A stretch of 64,000 nt of DNA from Bacteroidota bacterium (GCA_023426145.1 JAFABG010000026.1:62001-126000); one strand, 5' to 3'; counted from the stretch's first letter, positions 8,860 to 18,286 are shown. A program made the numbers and translations. The notes: generated from the sequence alone by a model not told the origin.

Positions 8860-9510
8860 TTGGAAAAGAAAAGATATAGCAACACAGAGGAATGGGCAAA
8901 CACGCTTAGTCACGGATTTGGCGTACTGCTTGGAGTCATTGCTGGATACTTCCTCCTTGCCAAAGCAGCCACAAATGCTGAACCCTATTGGGCCATAACT
9001 TGCGTCTCTATATACCTAGCCGGTATGCTTTCTTCATACATCAGTTCCACTTGGTATCACGGTAGTCGTCCAAGCAAACGGAAAGAACTGTTACGTAAAT
9101 TTGACCATGGAGCGATTTATCTACATATAGCCGGCACCTACACCCCCTTTACATTGCTTGTTATGAGACAAGCAGGCGCATGGGGATGGGGGATATTCGC
9201 ATTTGTATGGTTAGCTGCTGTCGTCGGGTTCATATTAAGTTTTAAGAAACTGAAGGAGCATAGTAACCTTGAGACAATCTGTTATGTGGCGATGGGAACA
9301 TGTATTCTAGTTGCCATGAAACCCTTAATGAACCTTCTTGGAGCTCGCGAAGCTTTACCTGCGCTTTGGTGGCTCATTGGTGGAGGCGCTTCTTATATCA
9401 TCGGAGCCGTATTTTATTCGTTACGTAAACCCTATATGCATGCCATCTTCCACCTATTTTGTTTGGGAGGAAGCATAGGCCATATTATTGCCATCTGGTT
9501 GATATTATAA
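8860..9510 (+). CDS. Hemolysin III family membrane protein (TrhA/YqfA type)
   Basis: A 216-residue polytopic membrane protein with about seven transmembrane helices. Conserved polar motifs of the hemolysin III / PAQR superfamily are visible: NTLSHGFG near the N terminus, SSTWYHGSR after helix 2, KFDHGAIYLHIAGTYTPF, and HAIFHLFCLGGS near the end. PAQR-like proteins place His and Asp residues at a zinc site in the membrane, and the motifs fit this. Bacterial members affect membrane lipid homeostasis in some species; 'hemolysin' is a historical name. The start codon is TTG, chosen from the promoter position and the charged MEKKRYSNTEEW start. The gene stands alone. Confidence 0.9.
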   Translation: MEKKRYSNTEEWANTLSHGFGVLLGVIAGYFLLAKAATNAEPYWAITCVSIYLAGMLSSYISSTWYHGSRPSKRKELLRKFDHGAIYLHIAGTYTPFTLLVMRQAGAWGWGIFAFVWLAAVVGFILSFKKLKEHSNLETICYVAMGTCILVAMKPLMNLLGAREALPALWWLIGGGASYIIGAVFYSLRKPYMHAIFHLFCLGGSIGHIIAIWLIL

Positions 9511-9710
9511 ATACAAGATACTAAATACGATAGCACTTTTTCTTAGTCATATCACAGTCTAAATTCCTACTGAATATCGAGCAAAAAAGAAACTTTTACA
9601 AAAATTATTTCTCAAAAGTTATCCAAAATGGAAAACTTTCTGTATCAGGCAGAAAGAAAAGTTTCCCCAAATTTAATGTTAAAAGCGACCCAAGCTATTA
9701 CATTATCCCT
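9511..9710. other. Gap before the riboswitch
   Basis: About 200 bp of AT-rich sequence without a convincing ORF. A small dyad (CTTTCTG ... CAGAAAG) lies near 9640-9660, but no T run follows it on the plus strand. I saw nothing else. Confidence 0.4.
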
Positions 9711-9718
9711 TATCTTTG
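9711..9718 (+). promoter_or_regulatory. -7 box for the riboswitch-nrdDG transcript
   Basis: TATCTTTG matches TAnnTTTG exactly and ends just before the conserved part of the cobalamin riboswitch, so the transcript would begin near 9724. Confidence 0.55.
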
Positions 9719-9721
9719 TCA

Positions 9722-9895
9722 TCGGTTTCGGAACTAAAAAGAGGTTTAGTCAATGAGGGAACGCTGTGTAAATCGGCGACAGTACCCGCTGCTGTAATTC
9801 TCTATGAATCTGCACACTATGCCACTGCATCAACTGATGTGGGAAGGCGTTGCGAGGGAGAGATAAGTCAGAAGACCTGCCGGGATCAAATCAAC
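9722..9895 (+). promoter_or_regulatory. Cobalamin (adenosylcobalamin-class) riboswitch
   Basis: Conserved riboswitch segments appear in the right order: GAGGGAACGC, then AAATCGGCGACAGTACCCGC with CTGTAA, then GCCACTG, TGTGGGAAGGCG, and the B12 box AAGTCAGAAGACCTGCC (about 9867-9883). It ends about 30 bp before nrdD. No terminator is evident between the B12 box and the ATG, but a Shine-Dalgarno-like GGGAG lies at 9914-9918, so translational control is the simpler model. Cobalamin would be expected to repress nrdD-nrdG. The 68-codon open frame over this element is not a gene. Confidence 0.93.
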
Positions 9896-9926
9896 ATATT
9901 ATTAATCACTTTCGGGAGTTAAAGTT

Positions 9927-12320
9927 ATGAACTACGCGGAAATTTGTATCATCAAACGTGATGGTAAAAGAGAAGATTTCTCTATTAGTAAGATCAAGAA
10001 TGCCATTAGCAAAGCATTCAGTGCAACAGGAATCCAAGACGAACAGCAATTAATTGCCGACGTCACGATGAATGTAATCGGTCAATTCACCAACCCCACC
10101 ATCACCGTGGAGGAGATTCAGGACTTAGTAGAAAAAACATTGATGAAAGTACGCCCGGAAGTGGCGAAAAAGTACATCATCTATAGAGAATGGCGAAACA
10201 CCGAACGCGATAAAAAGACCCAGATGAAGCATGTGATGGACGGTATCGTAGCTATTGACAAGAACGATGTGAACTTGAGCAATGCGAATATGAGCAGCCA
10301 TACACCTGCTGGGCAAATGATGACTTTCGCATCGGAAGTAACCAAAGACTATACCTATAAGTACCTGCTTCCCAAACGTTTTGCCGAAGCACATCAACTA
10401 GGAGACATCCACATTCACGACCTAGATTACTATCCGACAAAAACAACTACTTGTATTCAATACGATATGGACGACCTCTTCGAAAGAGGCTTCCGAACAA
10501 AGAATGGTAGTATACGTACACCGCAAAGCATTCAAAGCTACGCAACACTAGCTACTATCATCTTTCAAACCAACCAGAACGAACAACATGGTGGACAAGC
10601 CATTCCTGCTTTTGACTTCTTTATGGCTAAAGGAGTTGCCAAGTCGTTTCGCAAACACATGGCTTCCTTTATCAACTTCTATGTGGCTATGGAAAATGGC
10701 AGTCAGGCAGATGAAAAATCAATTCGTACACTGATTAAAGAATACATCCCTTCTATCCTATCTTCGGAAGCAGAACGAGAAACTCTACGTATCGCTTTGA
10801 TCGCTTTGCAAATCAATATTGATAAAGAACACCTGGCACGCATTGCAGAGAAAGCCTATCAACAAACCCGAAAGGATACGCATCAAGCTATGGAAGGCTT
10901 CATCCATAACCTCAACACGATGCACTCTCGCGGAGGTAATCAAGTTGTATTCAGCTCCATAAACTACGGAACAGATACTTCTTCCGAAGGAAGACTTGTT
11001 ATTGAAGAGCTACTAAAAGCTACCATTGAGGGACTCGGCTCACGAGGAGAAGTTCCCGTGTTCCCTATTCAGATTTTTAAAGTGAAAGATGGAGTGTCTT
11101 ATTCCGAGCAAGACTTTGAGAAAGCCATGAAAGCCGACAAGATAGAAGATGCGATGAAAGATTCATACCAGGCGCCTAATTTCGATTTATTATTGAAAGC
11201 TTGTCAAACCACATCAAAAGCTCTTTTTCCAAATTTCATGTTCCTTGATGCACCATTCAATCAAAATGAAAAATGGCAAGCTAACGACCCCAAGCGCTAT
11301 ATGTATGAATTAGCAACTATGGGATGTCGTACCCGTGTTTTTGAGAATGTGGCAGGAGAGAAATCATCTTTAGGCCGAGGTAACCTTTCATTCACCACAC
11401 TCAACATGCCTCGCCTTGCCATTGAAGCACGCAGAAAAGCTGAAAATTTGGTAGGAGACGAACGAAACAAGGAAGCCATCGAGCAAAAGGCTAAAGAGAT
11501 CTTCATTGGTTCTGTACATCAAATGGCCTCTTTGGTAGCCGATCAACTTTATGAACGCTATCAGTATCAACGCACTGCATTGGTACGCCAGTTCCCTTTT
11601 ATGATGGGCAATGATGTGTGGAAAGGCGGCGGCGCATTGAACCCCAACGAGCAAGTAGGTGACGCTTTAAGAAGCGGCACACTAGGTATCGGCTTCATTG
11701 GCGGACACAATGCTATGGTTGCACTTTATGGTGAAGGACACGGACACTCTCAGAAATCATGGGACACTTTGTATGAAGCTGTATTGGAGATGAATAAAGT
11801 AGCCGATGAATATAAAGCCAAGTATACGCTCAACTACTCAGTGCTAGCCACTCCTGCTGAAGGACTTTCTGGACGATTTACCCGGATAGATCGCCGTAAA
11901 TATGGTAAGATTCCTGGAGTCACTGATCGAGACTACTATATTAACTCCTTCCACGTAGATGTGAAAGAACCCATCAGTATCACTGAAAAGATTAAATGTG
12001 AAGCTCCATTCCATTCCATTACCCGAGGTGGACACATCACCTATGTAGAACTCGATGGAGAAGCACAAAAAAACATTCGTGCCATTGCAAAAATAGTTAA
12101 GGTAATGCACGATGAAGGTATTGGATACGGCTCAATCAATCACCCGGTGGACACTTGCAACAACTGTGGATATAAAGGAGTAATCTTTGATAAATGCCCA
12201 GTATGCCAGAGCGAGAATGTTTTGCGCATGCGCCGCATTACCGGTTATCTGACCGGAGACCTCAGCTCATGGAATTCAGCAAAACGAGCCGAAGAAAAAG
12301 ATCGTGTAAAACACGCCTAA
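9927..12320 (+). CDS. nrdD: Anaerobic (class III) ribonucleoside-triphosphate reductase
   Basis: Reduces ribonucleotides to deoxyribonucleotides without oxygen, using a glycyl radical made by NrdG. The 797-residue protein starts with an ATP-cone regulatory domain (IIKRDGKREDFSISKIKNAI, through about residue 95). It continues with the glycyl-radical enzyme barrel and ends with a zinc site of four cysteines (Cys744, 747, 757, 760) followed by the radical motif RITGYL with Gly773. The activase gene nrdG follows after 21 bp. A cobalamin riboswitch precedes the gene, so expression should drop when B12 is plentiful, presumably because a B12-dependent class II reductase then takes over. Confidence 0.97.
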   Translation: MNYAEICIIKRDGKREDFSISKIKNAISKAFSATGIQDEQQLIADVTMNVIGQFTNPTITVEEIQDLVEKTLMKVRPEVAKKYIIYREWRNTERDKKTQMKHVMDGIVAIDKNDVNLSNANMSSHTPAGQMMTFASEVTKDYTYKYLLPKRFAEAHQLGDIHIHDLDYYPTKTTTCIQYDMDDLFERGFRTKNGSIRTPQSIQSYATLATIIFQTNQNEQHGGQAIPAFDFFMAKGVAKSFRKHMASFINFYVAMENGSQADEKSIRTLIKEYIPSILSSEAERETLRIALIALQINIDKEHLARIAEKAYQQTRKDTHQAMEGFIHNLNTMHSRGGNQVVFSSINYGTDTSSEGRLVIEELLKATIEGLGSRGEVPVFPIQIFKVKDGVSYSEQDFEKAMKADKIEDAMKDSYQAPNFDLLLKACQTTSKALFPNFMFLDAPFNQNEKWQANDPKRYMYELATMGCRTRVFENVAGEKSSLGRGNLSFTTLNMPRLAIEARRKAENLVGDERNKEAIEQKAKEIFIGSVHQMASLVADQLYERYQYQRTALVRQFPFMMGNDVWKGGGALNPNEQVGDALRSGTLGIGFIGGHNAMVALYGEGHGHSQKSWDTLYEAVLEMNKVADEYKAKYTLNYSVLATPAEGLSGRFTRIDRRKYGKIPGVTDRDYYINSFHVDVKEPISITEKIKCEAPFHSITRGGHITYVELDGEAQKNIRAIAKIVKVMHDEGIGYGSINHPVDTCNNCGYKGVIFDKCPVCQSENVLRMRRITGYLTGDLSSWNSAKRAEEKDRVKHA

Positions 12321-12341
12321 GGGCTCACTTCCTTATTTAGA

Positions 12342-12800
12342 ATGAAACTATTAACCATTTATCCTGAGACAATTGTTGACGGAGAAGGAATACGATACTC
12401 TATTTATCTTTCCGGATGTGCACACCACTGTGTGGGCTGTCATAATCCGGAAAGTTGGAACCCTAATGTAGGTGAACCATTAACTGAGGAACGGCTACAA
12501 AGCATCATCCGAGAAATTAAAGCGAACCCTTTATTAGATGGCGTTACTTTCTCGGGAGGTGATCCTTTTTTTCATCCCGAAGAGTTCTTGTCGCTAGTGC
12601 AACGAACCAAAGTTGAAACAGGATTAAACATCTGGTGCTATACCGGATATACCTTGGAAGAAATACAAGCGAATCCTCGCTTGACCCCCATCTTAGCCTA
12701 TATCGATGTGCTGATAGATGGACGATTCGAGCAGTCGCTATTCTCTCCATATCTAGCATTCAGAGGAAGTAGCAATCAAAGAATAATCAAACTAAAGTGA
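12342..12800 (+). CDS. nrdG: Anaerobic ribonucleotide reductase activating protein (radical SAM)
   Basis: A 152-residue radical-SAM activase that generates the glycyl radical on NrdD. The [4Fe-4S] motif CX3CX2C is at Cys26, Cys30 and Cys33 (SGCAHHCVGCHNPESW), and the SAM-binding GGDP follows (TFSGGDPFFHPEEF). The short length is typical of NrdG. It forms an operon with nrdD (21-bp gap) and is closed by a strong hairpin that overlaps its stop codon. Confidence 0.96.
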   Translation: MKLLTIYPETIVDGEGIRYSIYLSGCAHHCVGCHNPESWNPNVGEPLTEERLQSIIREIKANPLLDGVTFSGGDPFFHPEEFLSLVQRTKVETGLNIWCYTGYTLEEIQANPRLTPILAYIDVLIDGRFEQSLFSPYLAFRGSSNQRIIKLK

Positions 12801-12830
12801 TGCTTCATTGCGTAAGCATCACTTCAATTT
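12796..12830. terminator. Bidirectional terminator between nrdG and the OM receptor
   Basis: A 10-bp perfect stem (AGTGATGCTT / AAGCATCACT) with an 8-nt loop, followed by CAATTTT on the plus side. It overlaps the nrdG stop and lies 6 bp from the stop of the convergent gene. Confidence 0.8.
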
Positions 12831-12835
12831 TACAT

Positions 12836-15547
12836 TTAAATACCCATCAAATTTAGCCGAACGATAACGTGTAACATAAAATAGCTCCCCAATACGTTAT
12901 ATTCGGTATCGCGAATGGCAGTTGCAGATATACTCCTTACCAAAGAGTCTTCTTGCCTCAACACATCATACACTTTTAAACGCAGTAATACCTCTTTACG
13001 TTTGAAAAACGATTGAGACAGTTGAAGATTCCACATCAAGTTTTCTCTCCCCTCTTCAATCGCATAACCCACTCTAAGGCGATAAATACAGTCGCTAAAA
13101 AACTCGAATCCCCAAGGAAGATAACACAATACATTACCTCCGAATTTATAATCAGAAGTCTCTGTTCGATGATCGCTCACATTATTATAAGAGTTATTGT
13201 AGACCACTTCAGCATGTGCTCCTATTTCCACTTTGGAAAGTCGATAGGTCAATTTCAACCGTTCTCGTCCGGTAAAATGCTTCACAATGCTTCGCTGTGA
13301 ATCTTGCTCCTTAAGAGCTGTATAACCATTTTTATGACTAAATTGTAAATTAGAGTAAGAACGAACCCACCATTTTTTATGCTTTCCCAAAGGGGTATTC
13401 AATGTAAATGTAGCTTGTGCATGCCAATCCCCATTCATATTTACCGGCATAGTGGTCCTAACACCAGTATCGCTATCGTAAGTCACTTGAGTAGCGATAC
13501 TGTTTAAAGTATTTTCCGCCAACAGAAACAGAACGATATTACGCTGAGACTTGTCTTGATAAGAGTTATAATTGAGTGTGAACGCATTGGTGTAAGAAGG
13601 TTTTAGCGAAGGGTTACCGATGCGAATATTCAAAGGATTAGTGTAGTCAGAAATCGGTTGCATATCCCTAATGGATGGTTGCCTACTTTTTCCTCGGTAA
13701 ACTAACTGCAAACGTCTACGCTTCGAATATTTATAACGGAAATTAATCGTTGGTGAAAAATTAAGTACACTCCTTTTCAATGGATATTCAGCTGATTGGC
13801 CTATGTAAGAATGACTGATTGTCTGCTGAGGCTCAAGATCAATCCCTATATTATAATTGTATTTCTTCCTATTGGTACGCACCGAAACATTAAAAAGATG
13901 ATTAGCATACTGATTCTCAAAATTATTACTCGCTGTTGAATCCAATTCCGAAAAGAAATCCTCGCTCATCTCATCCCAGTCGTAAACCCAACGTCTCGAG
14001 TCATTTACGCGATGTTGATAGCTATAACGAAGTTGTAGAAAGTGTAACCAAGGCAGGGGCTCTACGTAGACTATCTGAAAACGATAATTATTTCCCTCAC
14101 CCCTATTATCTATCTTTTGATTATTGATGCGCACGGTATCCGACTTCAAATAATGAGTAGTCGCAAAATTCTGCCTGAAAGAAGAGGAGGCATTGATTCC
14201 ATAATCCATCTTGAGTGCAATGTTACGACCCATACGATTCAATTTCCGACTCCATTGCAGCATCAATCCAGCGTTATATTGACTTGTGTTGTTTTCACCT
14301 GAAGAAATGCGTTCATTCAACACGGTATCGTTAGCCCAATCACGTTGTTCACCTCCACTATTTCTGTCGCCTTTCCCATAACGAAGCTGTGGACGAGCCA
14401 CAAGAGTGGTTAACGAATCGACCTTCCACTCTAGATAAACATTGGCCACGAGATTATGATTCTCAGCCTGATTTCGATTCGCACTACGCGATAGAGATCG
14501 ATCTTTTCTCAGAAAATTATCAATAGAAATAAGGCTATTCTGAGTCCTGTTCGTTCCTATATATTGGGCGTTAGACCGAAGTTTGACATTACCTCTATCT
14601 TGACTGTAATTGAATCCGAGTGAACGGGATGTAACCAATCCTGCCTTATCTCTTGTATTACCTGTAGCTCCGGACGATTCCTGTTGTAACTCTTCAAATC
14701 CTTGATTATTGGTATTGTTTAAGTTGGCAATCAAAGTAAACTGAGAAGTATCTCTAAACCGATTTAGTGTATTCCCCAATTCATATCGTCCTTTACCTCC
14801 AGCTCCCACAAAGAAACGTTCCATCCACCCTTTCTTCATATTTTTTTTAACAGATAAATCGAGAATCATCTCCTCTTCTCCATCATCAATGCCTGTCAGT
14901 CTTGCCAAGTCGGATTTGCGTTCATAAGCTTTCAACTTCTCCACCATTTCGACAGGAAGATTCTTCAATGCAGCTTGAGGATCGTCAAAAAAGAACTCTT
15001 TACCGTCCACAAGTATCTTCTTAACCTCTTTCCCTTGTATCACAATCTTCCCATCATCAGTTAGCTCTGCTCCCGGCAACTGCTCCACCAATTTATCAAG
15101 CGTCGCCCCTTCTGGTGTACGAAATGCCGAAGCATTAAAAACCGTAGTATCTTCCACAGTCGCTGCCATTGAGGCCTGCCCCACAACGATTGTCTCATAT
15201 AATGAAAATCCTTGAGGAATAAGCTTTATGTCCCCTGCTTCGATAAGATTACTTCGGGGAGAAGGAAGCGTTTTAGACATAGAGGTATATCCTATAAATG
15301 AGATATTTAGGAGTAACTTCTTATCAGCAGGACATCGAACTGAAAGGGTGAACTTCCCATCCTTACGAGTGACACTACCTGCCAATAGGGCACTGTCGGG
15401 CAAAGAGAATAATCGAACAGCTCCAAACTCTATAGGATTATGCGCCTCTGCATCAATGACACGACCTGTAAAATAGACTTTGCCAGATTGCGCAAACAAA
15501 AGGCAGCTCAATAGTAGGAGCATACACAGAACCATCCAAAACCGCAT
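12836..15547 (-). CDS. Outer-membrane beta-barrel, TonB-dependent-receptor-like protein
   Basis: A large outer-membrane protein of about 903 residues. The open frame extends 77 codons upstream, but the signal peptide (MRFWMVLCMLLLLSCLLFAQ) begins at 15547, so I start there; an ATG at 15622 is an alternative. After the signal comes a CarboxypepD_reg-like domain (VYFTGRVIDAEAHNPIEFG), a plug domain (GATLDKLVEQLPGAELTDDG, IVIQGKEVKKILVDGKEFF), and a long beta-barrel of the 'outer membrane protein beta-barrel family' type. No SusD partner is adjacent, so its substrate is unknown; transport of a metal chelate, peptide or small ligand is possible. It is convergent with nrdG and divergent from queA. 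Confidence 0.85.
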   Translation of the reverse strand: MRFWMVLCMLLLLSCLLFAQSGKVYFTGRVIDAEAHNPIEFGAVRLFSLPDSALLAGSVTRKDGKFTLSVRCPADKKLLLNISFIGYTSMSKTLPSPRSNLIEAGDIKLIPQGFSLYETIVVGQASMAATVEDTTVFNASAFRTPEGATLDKLVEQLPGAELTDDGKIVIQGKEVKKILVDGKEFFFDDPQAALKNLPVEMVEKLKAYERKSDLARLTGIDDGEEEMILDLSVKKNMKKGWMERFFVGAGGKGRYELGNTLNRFRDTSQFTLIANLNNTNNQGFEELQQESSGATGNTRDKAGLVTSRSLGFNYSQDRGNVKLRSNAQYIGTNRTQNSLISIDNFLRKDRSLSRSANRNQAENHNLVANVYLEWKVDSLTTLVARPQLRYGKGDRNSGGEQRDWANDTVLNERISSGENNTSQYNAGLMLQWSRKLNRMGRNIALKMDYGINASSSFRQNFATTHYLKSDTVRINNQKIDNRGEGNNYRFQIVYVEPLPWLHFLQLRYSYQHRVNDSRRWVYDWDEMSEDFFSELDSTASNNFENQYANHLFNVSVRTNRKKYNYNIGIDLEPQQTISHSYIGQSAEYPLKRSVLNFSPTINFRYKYSKRRRLQLVYRGKSRQPSIRDMQPISDYTNPLNIRIGNPSLKPSYTNAFTLNYNSYQDKSQRNIVLFLLAENTLNSIATQVTYDSDTGVRTTMPVNMNGDWHAQATFTLNTPLGKHKKWWVRSYSNLQFSHKNGYTALKEQDSQRSIVKHFTGRERLKLTYRLSKVEIGAHAEVVYNNSYNNVSDHRTETSDYKFGGNVLCYLPWGFEFFSDCIYRLRVGYAIEEGRENLMWNLQLSQSFFKRKEVLLRLKVYDVLRQEDSLVRSISATAIRDTEYNVLGSYFMLHVIVRLNLMGI

Positions 15548-15788
15548 ATAGCCACAAACGCCATCGGTAGAATCGGCAATCAATTGAGGAGAATTTCGAA
15601 TAGCAGTTCTGTTGTCATCCATAGTTTTAAAATTAGCCACAATGATCCGTGCAAAACGTGTAATAATAGAACTCTCAGAACTTCTAAAGTTAAAACAGTC
15701 CACGCTTCTTTTAGCTTCTTTAACAACCCAAAAGAGTTGATAATCATCAAAATCGAAGCTCACCTTAACAAACTTCAACCTTTATCCG

Positions 15789-15796
15789 TATCTTTG
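15789..15796 (+). promoter_or_regulatory. -7 box of the queA promoter
   Basis: TATCTTTG, an exact TAnnTTTG match, 24 bp before the GTG at 15821. It lies downstream of the first in-frame ATG (15584), which argues against that longer start. Confidence 0.6.
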
Positions 15797-15820
15797 CGCA
15801 CAAAATCGATACATACTACA

Positions 15821-17044
15821 GTGAAGAAAGAAAACCCTAAACATATCCGTATCAGCGAGTACAACTATCCCTTGCCGGACGAACGTATCGCAAAATTTCC
15901 ATTACCCGTGCGCGACCAATCTAAATTGTTAGTATACCGCCACGGTGAAGTAACCGAAAACGTATTTACCTCTTTACCTGAATATCTTCCTGAGGGAAGC
16001 TTAATGGTATTCAACAATACCAAAGTTATTCAGGCACGTCTCCATTTCCGCAAAGAGACAGGAGCATTAATCGAGGTCTTTTGTCTAGAGCCTATTGAGC
16101 CTAACGACTATGTTTTGAATTTCCAGCAAACTACGCATGCCGCATGGCTATGCATGGTGGGCAATCTGAAGAAATGGAAAGAGGGCTTACTGCAACGAGA
16201 AATGACGGTAAAAGGGCTACCCATAACCTTGACTGCCACAAAAGGTGAGTGTAGAGGAACAAGCCACTGGATTGATTTTGCATGGGATAATCCCGAAGTA
16301 ACGTTTGCTGATATACTTGAAGTATTCGGAGAATTACCCATTCCTCCATACTTAAACCGTGAGACTGAAGAAAGTGATAAGGAAACCTATCAAACTGTTT
16401 ATTCGAAAGTGAAAGGTTCGGTAGCTGCTCCAACAGCAGGCTTGCATTTCACACCACGCGTACTAGAAGCGCTTACCGAAAAGGGAGTAGACCTAGAAGA
16501 ATTGACATTACACGTAGGAGCGGGAACTTTCAAACCAGTGAAAAGTAAAGAGATTGAAGGACATGAGATGCACACAGAGTATATTTCTGTGAGCCGAAGC
16601 ACCATCAAGAAACTAATTGATCATGATGCTTGCGCTATTGCTGTAGGAACCACTTCAGTAAGAACACTAGAAAGTCTGTATCACATTGGAGTGACACTAG
16701 CCGATCATCCAGATGCTACAGAGGAACAACTCCACGTAAAGCAATGGCAACCTTATGAACCCTACGATCAGCTTCGACCGGTAGTGGCCCTTCAGAAAAT
16801 CTTAGGTTATCTTGACCGTAATGGTTTAGAGGCTCTTCACACGAGCACACAAATCATCATTGCACCTGGATACGAATACAAGATTGTGAAAGCAATGGTC
16901 ACCAACTTTCACCAGCCCCAAAGCACGCTTTTATTGTTAGTTTCTGCTTTTGTAAAAGGCAATTGGAAAACTATTTATGACTATGCATTAAGCCATGATT
17001 TCCGATTCCTAAGCTATGGAGATTCATCTCTGCTAATACCCTAA
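15821..17044 (+). CDS. queA: S-adenosylmethionine:tRNA ribosyltransferase-isomerase
   Basis: Transfers and isomerises the ribosyl part of SAM onto 7-aminomethyl-7-deazaguanine in tRNA, giving epoxyqueuosine. The protein is 407 residues from a GTG start. The frame stays open a further 79 codons upstream, but the family begins around ISEYNYPLPDERIAKFP and the promoter lies inside the extension. Family motifs include LMVFNNTKVIQARL, the LPIPPYLNRE segment, SKVKGSVAAPTAGLHFT, HVGAGTF, AVGTTSVRTLE and MVTNFHQPQSTLLLLVSAF. It is followed by a Nudix gene after 50 bp, perhaps on the same transcript. Confidence 0.96.
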   Translation: MKKENPKHIRISEYNYPLPDERIAKFPLPVRDQSKLLVYRHGEVTENVFTSLPEYLPEGSLMVFNNTKVIQARLHFRKETGALIEVFCLEPIEPNDYVLNFQQTTHAAWLCMVGNLKKWKEGLLQREMTVKGLPITLTATKGECRGTSHWIDFAWDNPEVTFADILEVFGELPIPPYLNRETEESDKETYQTVYSKVKGSVAAPTAGLHFTPRVLEALTEKGVDLEELTLHVGAGTFKPVKSKEIEGHEMHTEYISVSRSTIKKLIDHDACAIAVGTTSVRTLESLYHIGVTLADHPDATEEQLHVKQWQPYEPYDQLRPVVALQKILGYLDRNGLEALHTSTQIIIAPGYEYKIVKAMVTNFHQPQSTLLLLVSAFVKGNWKTIYDYALSHDFRFLSYGDSSLLIP

Positions 17045-17094
17045 AAAAGTGAGCCTTGTGCCCAGTATAGATAATTAAAAAGTCAAAAACACTT

Positions 17095-17643
17095 ATGCCA
17101 AGCGATAATAATCAGGAAATGTTCCCCATTGTAGATGAGCAGGGACATATCACCGGAGCTGCTACACGCGGAGAATGCCATAGCGGAAGTAAGCTGTTAC
17201 ATCCCGTCATTCATCTTCACATCTTTAACTCAAAAGGAGATTTATACCTGCAAAAACGTCCGGAATGGAAAGACGTCCAACCAGGGAAGTGGGATACAGC
17301 TGTTGGAGGCCATATTGATTTGGGCGAAAGCGTAGAAATAGCACTAAAACGGGAGGTCCGTGAAGAAGTAGGCATCACGGATTTTACTCCCGAATTACTA
17401 ACCAGCTATGTATTTGAATCTGATCGAGAGAAAGAATTAGTTTTTGTCCACAAAACAGTTTACGACGGAGAACTTCATCCCAGTGACGAACTGGATGGTG
17501 GACGCTTTTGGACCATCAAAGAAATAACAGAAAGCATTGGAAAAGGGATATTTACCCCCAATTTCGAACGGGAGTTAGAGAAAGTTCCCCTTATTCCATC
17601 TCTATATTCTTCGTCAGCCGCTATTTCTTCTCAATCCAAGTAA
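17095..17643 (+). CDS. Nudix hydrolase
   Basis: A 182-residue Nudix-fold protein. The Nudix box GX5EX7REUXEEXGU is complete from Gly72 to Ile94 (Glu78, Arg86, Glu87, Glu90, Glu91, Gly93). The N-terminal segment (FPIVDEQGHITGAATRGECHSG, LLHPVIHLHIFNSKGDLYLQKR) resembles the isopentenyl-diphosphate-isomerase-like Nudix group, whose substrates are often unclear, so no specific reaction is assigned. The last 23 bp overlap the 3' end of the convergent gpx gene. Confidence 0.88.
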   Translation: MPSDNNQEMFPIVDEQGHITGAATRGECHSGSKLLHPVIHLHIFNSKGDLYLQKRPEWKDVQPGKWDTAVGGHIDLGESVEIALKREVREEVGITDFTPELLTSYVFESDREKELVFVHKTVYDGELHPSDELDGGRFWTIKEITESIGKGIFTPNFERELEKVPLIPSLYSSSAAISSQSK

Positions 17644-18163
17644 CTATTTTATCTGTTAACGGACTTTCTTTAGGTGAAACAAAGCCCACCCAATTTCCGT
17701 TTTCGTCAATCATAAACTTCTGAAAGTTCCACTGAACGGGAGCATCTTCTTTCCCGTTCTGCGATTTTTCAGTTAACCACTGATAGAGTGGATGTATATC
17801 CTCGCCTTTCACCGATATTTTGGCCATCATCGGAAAAGTGACGTCATAGGTAAGACTGCAAAACTTAGCAATCTCTTCATTGGTGCCTGGCTCTTGTCCC
17901 ATAAAGTTGTTCGCAGGAAAACCAACAATTACAAAATTCTGATCTTTATATTTAGCATACAACTCCTGCAACTTTGCATACTGAGGAGTTAACCCACATT
18001 TGGAAGCCACGTTGACTACCAACACTTTTTTCCCTTTCAGTGAAGAAAGAGCAAATTCCTTTCCATTAATCGTTTGTACCGTAAAGTCATAGAAAGATTT
18101 CTTCTGCGCATTAAGAGAAATAACACATAACATCGTTATAACCGTTAAGATGAATGATTTCAT
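17621..18163 (-). CDS. Glutathione-peroxidase family thiol peroxidase, exported
   Basis: A 180-residue protein with a Sec signal peptide (MKSFILTVITMLCVISLNAQ) and a thioredoxin-like peroxidase domain. The peroxidatic residue is Cys56 (VNVASKCGLTPQYAKLQ), not selenocysteine. Trp145-Asn146 (VQWNFQKF) of the catalytic tetrad are present, but the usual FPCNQF motif reads FPANNF, so the tetrad Gln is Asn86 and the Cys is Ala84. Cys102 (KFCSLTYDVTFP) could be the resolving cysteine. Members of this type generally use thioredoxin-like reductants, and a periplasmic peroxide defence role is inferred. The 3' end overlaps the convergent Nudix gene by 23 bp. Confidence 0.9.
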   Translation of the reverse strand: MKSFILTVITMLCVISLNAQKKSFYDFTVQTINGKEFALSSLKGKKVLVVNVASKCGLTPQYAKLQELYAKYKDQNFVIVGFPANNFMGQEPGTNEEIAKFCSLTYDVTFPMMAKISVKGEDIHPLYQWLTEKSQNGKEDAPVQWNFQKFMIDENGNWVGFVSPKESPLTDKIVTWIEKK

Positions 18164-18286
18164 ACTAATTATTTTTTAGTTGTTATAGGTTAAACGATGA
18201 AACACAGCTAATTGTTCTAAAGCTATCTATCCTAGATTTAAAATATAGCAATACATAAATTAGCCTCTTTCAATGCATAAATTAAT

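Noticed and set aside
9716..9922. 68-codon ORF before nrdD
   Set aside because: It lies over the cobalamin riboswitch, whose conserved RNA motifs explain the sequence; the peptide has no coding character.
15548..15778. 77-codon N-terminal extension of the outer-membrane receptor
   Set aside because: It precedes the signal peptide, carries no export signal and runs close to the opposing queA promoter; an ATG at 15622 remains a weak alternative.
15584..15820. 79-codon N-terminal extension of queA
   Set aside because: An exact -7 box lies inside it (15789-15796), and known QueA proteins begin near the GTG at 15821.
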